DNA of 64,000 nucleotides from Owenia fusiformis (taxonomy: Eukaryota > Annelida > Polychaeta > Sabellida > Oweniidae), in the NCBI GenBank assembly GCA_903813345.2, contig CAIIXF020000005.1, positions 33,545,375 to 33,609,374 of the forward strand, read 5' to 3'. Positions within the stretch are counted from its first letter, which is position 1. Every line of letters starts with the position of its first letter. Shown piece by piece: positions 59,020-64,000 of this stretch. Below the pieces are notes generated by a model, which was not told the origin of the DNA, made no database searches, and saw only the letters and a list, made by a program, of their open reading frames with translations. A program made the position numbers and the translations under genes.

Positions 59020-59101
59020 ATGGCAGAAGCTGACGCGGAAGTATTGAGGAGAAGAGTGCAACAAAAGGTTGCTACAGAGCTACACGATGAGATATATAAG
59101 G
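59020..59101 (+). CDS. TMEM128 exon 1
   Basis: 82 nt: 27 codons (MAEADAEVLRRRVQQKVATE, LHDEIYK) plus one base, then GTAAAT. The open frame extends upstream of this ATG, but 59020 starts the family-like sequence and lies just after the CpG-rich stretch. Confidence 0.8.
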
Positions 59102-62100
59102 GTAAATTCTATTTTTATCGATCCATGAATATTTTCATCACATGTTCATACAAATAACAGTTGCTCATATTCGCAAGTTTTTAAGGAATCAGTCCACTGA
59201 GACTTTCAATATTTCAAGTTTTATTTTTCTGATTTTTTCCATGGGCTTCAAGAAAATCGTACCCAAGAAACACAGGGGCTTGGCTGGAGGGTCGGGCAAG
59301 CCCTCCGATGTGTCTGTACTGATTAAATATTCAAAGGAAGTTGCTTAAAAATCTAAAGAATATGTAGAAAATTGATTCTATGCCAAATCGCTAAATTTAT
59401 TTGGACAAAATTATTACCTGCTCTAAGCTTAGACTACAAATTACTCACTTCGAGAGCCATGTTAGATTTTGAAAAATATGGCTCTCCAACGGAGAAATGG
59501 ACAGCTGAATATTAGTGACCTTTGAAACAAGTTCGTGTATATCGCTTCTGGCAAACCGCCATATTGTAAATGGGTCGAAAAAACATTCACTCGATGAACA
59601 ATTTACAAGTTTGATCGAAAAAGAAGTATTTCAGCGCTCCAATACTTGCACGGATTGATGATACTGATGTAAGACACAGTTAGAGACCAAAAGTAAGCCG
59701 TGGGAAAGCTATTATATCAAAATCCACATAGCTTTCGCAGGAAGTAAACTCTAAAGTCATGTTTGGTACTCAATTGGTTACATGTACAGGGTGGTCCAAA
59801 AAATGGGACACTGGTATTTCAAAAATAAATATTGATTTTCTTGATGAAAACATGTCATATTATATACCAGTGGATAGGGAATTTACTTATCTTTAATTTG
59901 GTATATCATAAGTTCAAATTTATTATAATATCTGTCAACCAGTTTCCGTTATATAAATGATGTCATTTTAGTTTCAAAACGGGTTTTCCAAAACTTGCAA
60001 AAAACAAGATTTTTGTCAACTTAATCTACACAAACAGATGTTCAATATGTCCACCATTTTGATCAATTATATCCCTCAATTTTGGCCTTAACTGGTCAAA
60101 AATATCATTGATATTCTGTTGAGACAATGAATTCCACTTCTCAGCAAGTCTATCCTTAATAAGGGACTGAGTAGATGTAAGGGGTTCATGATAAACCAAT
60201 TCTGTTAGTTCTCCCAATACGTGGTAGTCGTGGACATTGACCTCGCAATATCCAATTATGTTGTTTTTAGACCATTCTGATATGAGCTCATTCTCGAATC
60301 ATTACATTCTCCAACAAGATGGGGCTCCAAGCAATAGAATTCTCAAGAGTGTCAAATGTTTAAAGGAAAATGTGCCTAGATTCATCCCCCTAATCACCTC
60401 CCCCAGATCACACGATCGCCCAACATCTGCCACAACCATGTATGTGGCGAACTAACAGAATTGGTGTACCATGAATCTTACATCTACATGTATTCAGTCA
60501 CTTGAGGGCAGAATTGAATTAATGAGAAGTCAAATTCATTGTCTTAACAGCATATCAATGATGCTATTGGCCAGTTTAGGCCAAAATTGAGGGGTACAAT
60601 TAATCAAAATGGTTGACATATTGAACGTCTGTTTATGTAAATAAACTTGACAATAAAACTTGTTTTTGTAAGTTTTGGAAAACCTGTTTTGAAATGAAAA
60701 TGACATCATTTATATTATAGACGCTGGTTGACAGACTTTCTAATAAATTTGAATTTATGATATGCCAAATTAAAGATAAGTAAATTCCCTATCCACTGGT
60801 ATATAATATGACATGTTTTCATCAAGAAAATCAATATTTTTTTTTGAAATACTAGTGTCCCATTTTTTGGATCACCCTGTATATTCACCCATTTGTAAGG
60901 ATTCCTAATAAAAGGGAAATTTTGCCTACAGTCTGCCTGGGTGCAAAGGAGCTCTTCTAAAGAAGATATTAAGTCCCTCGAGGGACCTGCCTTGGACCAT
61001 CCATATTTGCGATGTTTATAAATGACCTCCCAAACGCCACAAAGAGCAAACTTCTTATGTAAGCAGATGATGCCAAACTGTATGGGAGAGTTTAAGACCA
61101 AGAAGATAAGAAACAGTTACAAACAGATTTGGACAGTTTAACAAAATTGTCAAAAGAATGGCAACTCCCTTTCTATACAGACAAATGTAAGGAGATACAT
61201 TTACTTACGAACAATGAGAACGAAAACAACACCATGAAAAACAAAACTTTGGAGCAAACAACATTGGTTTTCACCAACATGTTGACATACAAGTATCCAA
61301 AGCCAATAGTATTATTGGGACAAAAAAGAGTCCTTTCTCTCATCTTGATAAAACTAACCTTACTACTCCTTAATATAAATCCGTGGTCCGGCCTCACCTT
61401 GAATATGGAAACAGTGTTTGGAACCCTCACACCAGTATGGATATTGACAAAATCAGAAGAGTACAAAGAGCAACAAAACTAGTACCATCATTGAAAGACT
61501 TAAGCTATGAAGACAGGATGAGACAACTAAAACTTCCCTCTTTACTGTATAGAAGTACAAGGGATGACCTAATCCAAATCTTCAAGATTGTCAAAGGTTA
61601 CAACTGGATGCAAATCAGTGACATCGCACAGAAATAAGATAATACCAGGACTAGAGGAAACACAGAAAAATTAAATTGCACATATAGCAGACTTGATGTG
61701 AGAAAAAATGTCCTTGGTAACAGAGTTGTTAACACCTGGAACAGTCTACCCCATGTCATAGATGTTGAAAGTATCAAGTGACTCAAGTCCAGTGAGCATT
61801 AAAACACCCCCCCTAATTATTAAGACACAACAACACAAAAATATCTGGATCATATAGGAAACATCCTTCTTCCAGAACTATTTGTATAAAGGTATAAAGA
61901 TGATTGCTTCATTTCAAAATGGCTGCCATTTTTTGTATAGATATAAGTTTTGATAACATACCATTTATTGACTAAATTAAGGAATTTGGTCATTTAGAAT
62001 TTATGGAAAATCATTGCCTTATGTCCTATGGGCAAAGGACTCAAGAAGACATTTAAAATATGGTCGCTCTTTTCAATAGCCAGTGCCACTATTTTTCGTA

Positions 62101-64000
62101 GAAAATAACTCAAATACCAGTAGGTAGATTTGATTCAAATTAGAGTCAAATGACAAGATTTTTATCAAAATATGTTTGTTTGGTGGGATTTACTACTCCA
62201 CTGAGTCGCTGTTTTCTAGTCATTTCAGAATCAGAAAAAATCAGCAGAGATATCTTTGTATTTTTAAATATTTCCAGGCACATCGAAAGATCCAAGAACC
62301 AAGTTGTTGAAGCGTAAGCATGGGAGCGCTTACAGTATTTCCAACATACTATGGATGGTCCTGGCCCTCATAACATTCTACATGACAGATTTCTACCTCA
62401 CAGTGCTATATGACCCAAGCATAAGAAGGTAAACAATGCACAATTGATGTGTTATATAAAATGAAGTTATATTATGTACAGGGTGGTCATAAAAAATGGA
62501 AACCGTAATACCATTTTACTCATATCTTTGTCATTTTAAAAAATGACTCTCTGATATTTTACATTTTTATACATCATTCAATTTGCTACCAGCCTACTTT
62601 ATTTCATGACCATCAGATTGATAGTCACAATGTTACAGTACTTTAAAGAACATGCCCAGTGGCCACTATTGCGTTGTGGGGAAACCTGTACTCATCGTCT
62701 AAAATGTCCCTACCTGTGGGGATATGGCAGAGATCGAGTATATGAGAATGATCTCAGGACAATTGCAAACCTCAAAAGTGAGATCATTTGTGTCATTCAG
62801 GCCATACCTGCTGAGGAATGCATTCGGTCATTGACAACTGTGCTGTTTTGCCTACAGCGCGATAATGGCCAAATCTAAAGCATGTTATTCAAAGTGCTGT
62901 AAGATTGTGACTATCAGTCTGATGGTCATGAAATATGGTAGGGTGGTAGGAAATTGAATGATGTACAAATGTGTGAAATATCAGGGAGTTATTCCTTAAA
63001 GAGACCAAGATATAAGGAAAATGCAGGGTTTCCATTTTTTGACCACCCTGTACTTAACAAGCTGCTAGTAAAAAGTAAACAAGCTAAATACTGTACTCCC
63101 GGTATTTTTCGTGTGTGATTTAGTTTCCCGCTTTTAACGATTGTGGTAAAAGCGGGAACATTAATCTTCGCGAAGTTGTCAATTAAATCCCCAAGGATTT
63201 GTGAAATATTTTATTACCTCGGACTTCATTGCATTTCGTGTTTTGTAAAATGTATGTCTAGTGTTTCAGGTGATAGATGGGATACTAAGTAACAATGTCT
63301 GTTATAGTGGCTTATTAGATTAAATATTAAATAAGCCAAAAAATTATGATGGAATAGAGGTTAAGTGTGGTTGACCAAGATGACATAGTATAGGTACTTA
63401 GTGAAATTCGTGAAAATAGCCGTGAAATCCTGTTTTCTCAAAATTCGCGAAATTAAAACTTGCAAAATTAACCGGGAGTACAGTATATGTTTCATTTTAA
63501 TATTAGTACCGAGTAGTAGTGGATGCATATTTGCATGACTTCGCATTTACCACTCCTCCCATTTTTCACAAGTGAATTCTTCAAGGGAAACTATGATTTT
63601 GAGAAAGCTTAATTGAGGCCAATATGTATAGCATAGGGATATGTAATGCGCATAAATTCATTGATATATTCAACAAATAAGCAAGAAAAAACAACATGAC
63701 AATTTCAATTTGTATTTTGTGATTTATGGGTAATTTGGACTGCAGATAGTATAAAATTACAGAGGTAAGGCTGATTATTCATATACTTGCAGAAAATGTG
63801 TCAATTCTGTGCAAAATTCCACAGGATCAAATCATCAAAATTTTGCAATTCTGTGCCTGAAGTCAAAATCCGTCTGTGCTCATCTGCTCATACATAATCC
63901 GGCCCTGGTTAACAGTCTTTGGAGAATTAAAGGGAAAGATGTTTAATATTTTTATCCTTGTCTTTCTTCAGGACCTGGTTGAACTTTGGTGTGATCCTGA
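59020..64000 (+). CDS. TMEM128 homologue, N-terminal part
   Basis: TMEM128 is a small conserved multi-pass membrane protein of uncertain function (family knowledge). Three exons (59020-59101, 62278-62428, 63972 onward) join in phase to 87 codons, open at the window edge. Exon 1 gives MAEADAEVLRRRVQQK, similar in length and charge to the vertebrate N-terminus. Exon 2 gives SISNILWMVLALITFYMTDF, the first membrane segment, with NI..(F/L)W....I..Y..DF as in vertebrates. Exon 3 begins TWLNFGVIL, matching the following WF.CG..L segment. Full-length family members have about 165 residues, so roughly half is missing to the right. Start context is AAAATGG. Confidence 0.85.
59784..60881. mobile_element. 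Inverted dimer of a mariner-type transposon 3' half
   Basis: The TA-bounded ends TACAGGGTGGTCCAAAAAAT and ATTTTTTGGATCACCCTGTA pair for about 200 bp. The left arm encodes, on the minus strand (60026 to about 60240), the C-terminal part of an IS630-Tc1-mariner transposase (GELTELVYHEP ... NGGHIEHLF). The right arm carries the same region on the plus strand (about 60309-60645), from the catalytic-region motif LQQDGAP through GELTELVYHE to a decayed NG*HIE. So two transposase tails point outward from a shared centre. Stops break the right copy; neither has an N-terminus. It lies in TMEM128 intron 1. Confidence 0.82.
60950..61790 (+). mobile_element. Non-LTR retrotransposon remnant (reverse transcriptase 3' end)
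   Basis: Frames on the plus strand read, with shifts and stops, like the end of a LINE reverse transcriptase. There is a decayed ADDAKLY (the (Y)ADD active-site block, about 61062), then DSLTKLSKEWQLPFYTDKCK. Another frame gives VRPHLEYGNSVWNPH, then IRRVQRATKLVPSLKDLSYE, then RMRQLKLPSLLYRSTRDDLI and QIFKIVKGY. These are standard thumb and post-RT motifs of CR1/jockey-like elements. It is 5'-truncated with no clear poly(A) or target duplication. It lies in TMEM128 intron 1. Confidence 0.85.
62278..62428 (+). CDS. TMEM128 exon 2
   Basis: 151 nt between TAAATATTTCCAG and GTAAAC. It completes G28, then TSKDPRTKLLKRKHGSAY (cytosolic, basic), then the first membrane helix NILWMVLALITFYMTDFYL, then TVLYDPSIR. 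It ends in phase 2. Confidence 0.87.
62477..63052. mobile_element. 576-bp long-TIR mariner-type element with transposase remnant
   Basis: Ends TACAGGGTGGTCATAAAAAA and GACCACCCTGTA, with about 175-bp imperfect arms (62477-62650, 62875-63052) sharing ATGACCATCAGATTGATAGTC. TA target. The frame 62606-62878 contains LWGYGRDRVYENDLRTIANL, then AIPAEECIRSL. This is the conserved region (FLWGxxKDxVY...IP) near the C-terminus of Tc1/mariner transposases. It is a collapsed copy keeping only the gene's 3' part. It lies in TMEM128 intron 2. Confidence 0.8.
63053..63971. other. TMEM128 intron 2, right part
   Basis: Contains an inverted pair at about 63090-63490: TACTGTACTCCCGGTATTTT at the left against TTAACCGGGAGTACAGTATA at the right, enclosing CGCGAA/TTCGCG-rich segments. 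That is a further MITE-like element of about 400 bp. No coding sequence. Confidence 0.6.
63972..64000 (+). CDS. TMEM128 exon 3, cut by the window edge
   Basis: After CTTTCTTCAG the bases complete Arg and read TWLNFGVIL, the start of the second membrane segment. The frame is open at the last base. Confidence 0.8.

Noticed and set aside
59238-59348. MGFKKIVPKKHRGLAGGSG-type reading as an extra TMEM128 exon
   Set aside because: It reads to a stop codon before any donor, follows no strong acceptor in phase, and has no counterpart in the family.

Overview
The window is eukaryotic nuclear DNA. It is AT-rich by eye, its genes are split into short exons with GT-AG introns, and it is crowded with inverted-repeat transposons, MITE-like elements, tandem repeats and a non-LTR retrotransposon remnant. 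The two recognisable genes are animal genes. The style of the repeats (many copies of AAATGGCCGCCATTTT-like tracts, GGAC microsatellites, long-TIR TA elements) suggests a marine invertebrate, plausibly a mollusc or other lophotrochozoan. That placement is inference.

The main gene runs on the minus strand from its start codon at 58714 to at least 14052. It encodes the N-terminal part of a voltage-gated calcium channel alpha-2/delta subunit (CACNA2D family). I could place 12 coding exons: 58614-58714, 41807-41888, 37257-37379, 35068-35127, 33874-34009, 29661-29792, 28753-28858, 28165-28264, 27049-27120, 18107-18196, 16530-16658 and 14052-14136. They join in one open frame of 1216 nt (405 codons plus one base). 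They cover the signal peptide, the VWA_N region and most of the VWA domain. The Cache domains and C-terminus were not found and probably lie beyond the left edge.

A second gene starts 306 bp from the first and runs the other way, giving a head-to-head pair. It is a TMEM128 homologue on the plus strand, with exons 59020-59101, 62278-62428 and 63972 to past the right edge.

A third gene, on the plus strand, lies inside the large alpha-2/delta intron between 18196 and 27049. Its exons (20200-20400, 24638-24756, 25561-25866, 26522-26761) encode a highly charged coiled-coil protein that I do not recognise. A fourth, uncertain plus-strand coding region lies at 9.77-10.70 kb. Two minus-strand exon-like segments lie at 8.09-8.65 kb.

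The rest is mostly intron filled with repeats. Notable items are a 131-bp tandem triplication that captures the start of exon 7 (28781-29173); a regular array of a 16-bp palindrome (11515-11999); transposon insertions with visible target-site duplications (15164-16026, 23522-24338); an inverted-dimer mariner-type element (59784-60881); and a poly(A)-only retroposition scar flanked by a 17-bp duplication (27616-27666).

No tRNA, rRNA or CRISPR array was seen. All coordinates come from reading the sequence by eye. Splice sites for the alpha-2/delta and TMEM128 exons were checked for phase.
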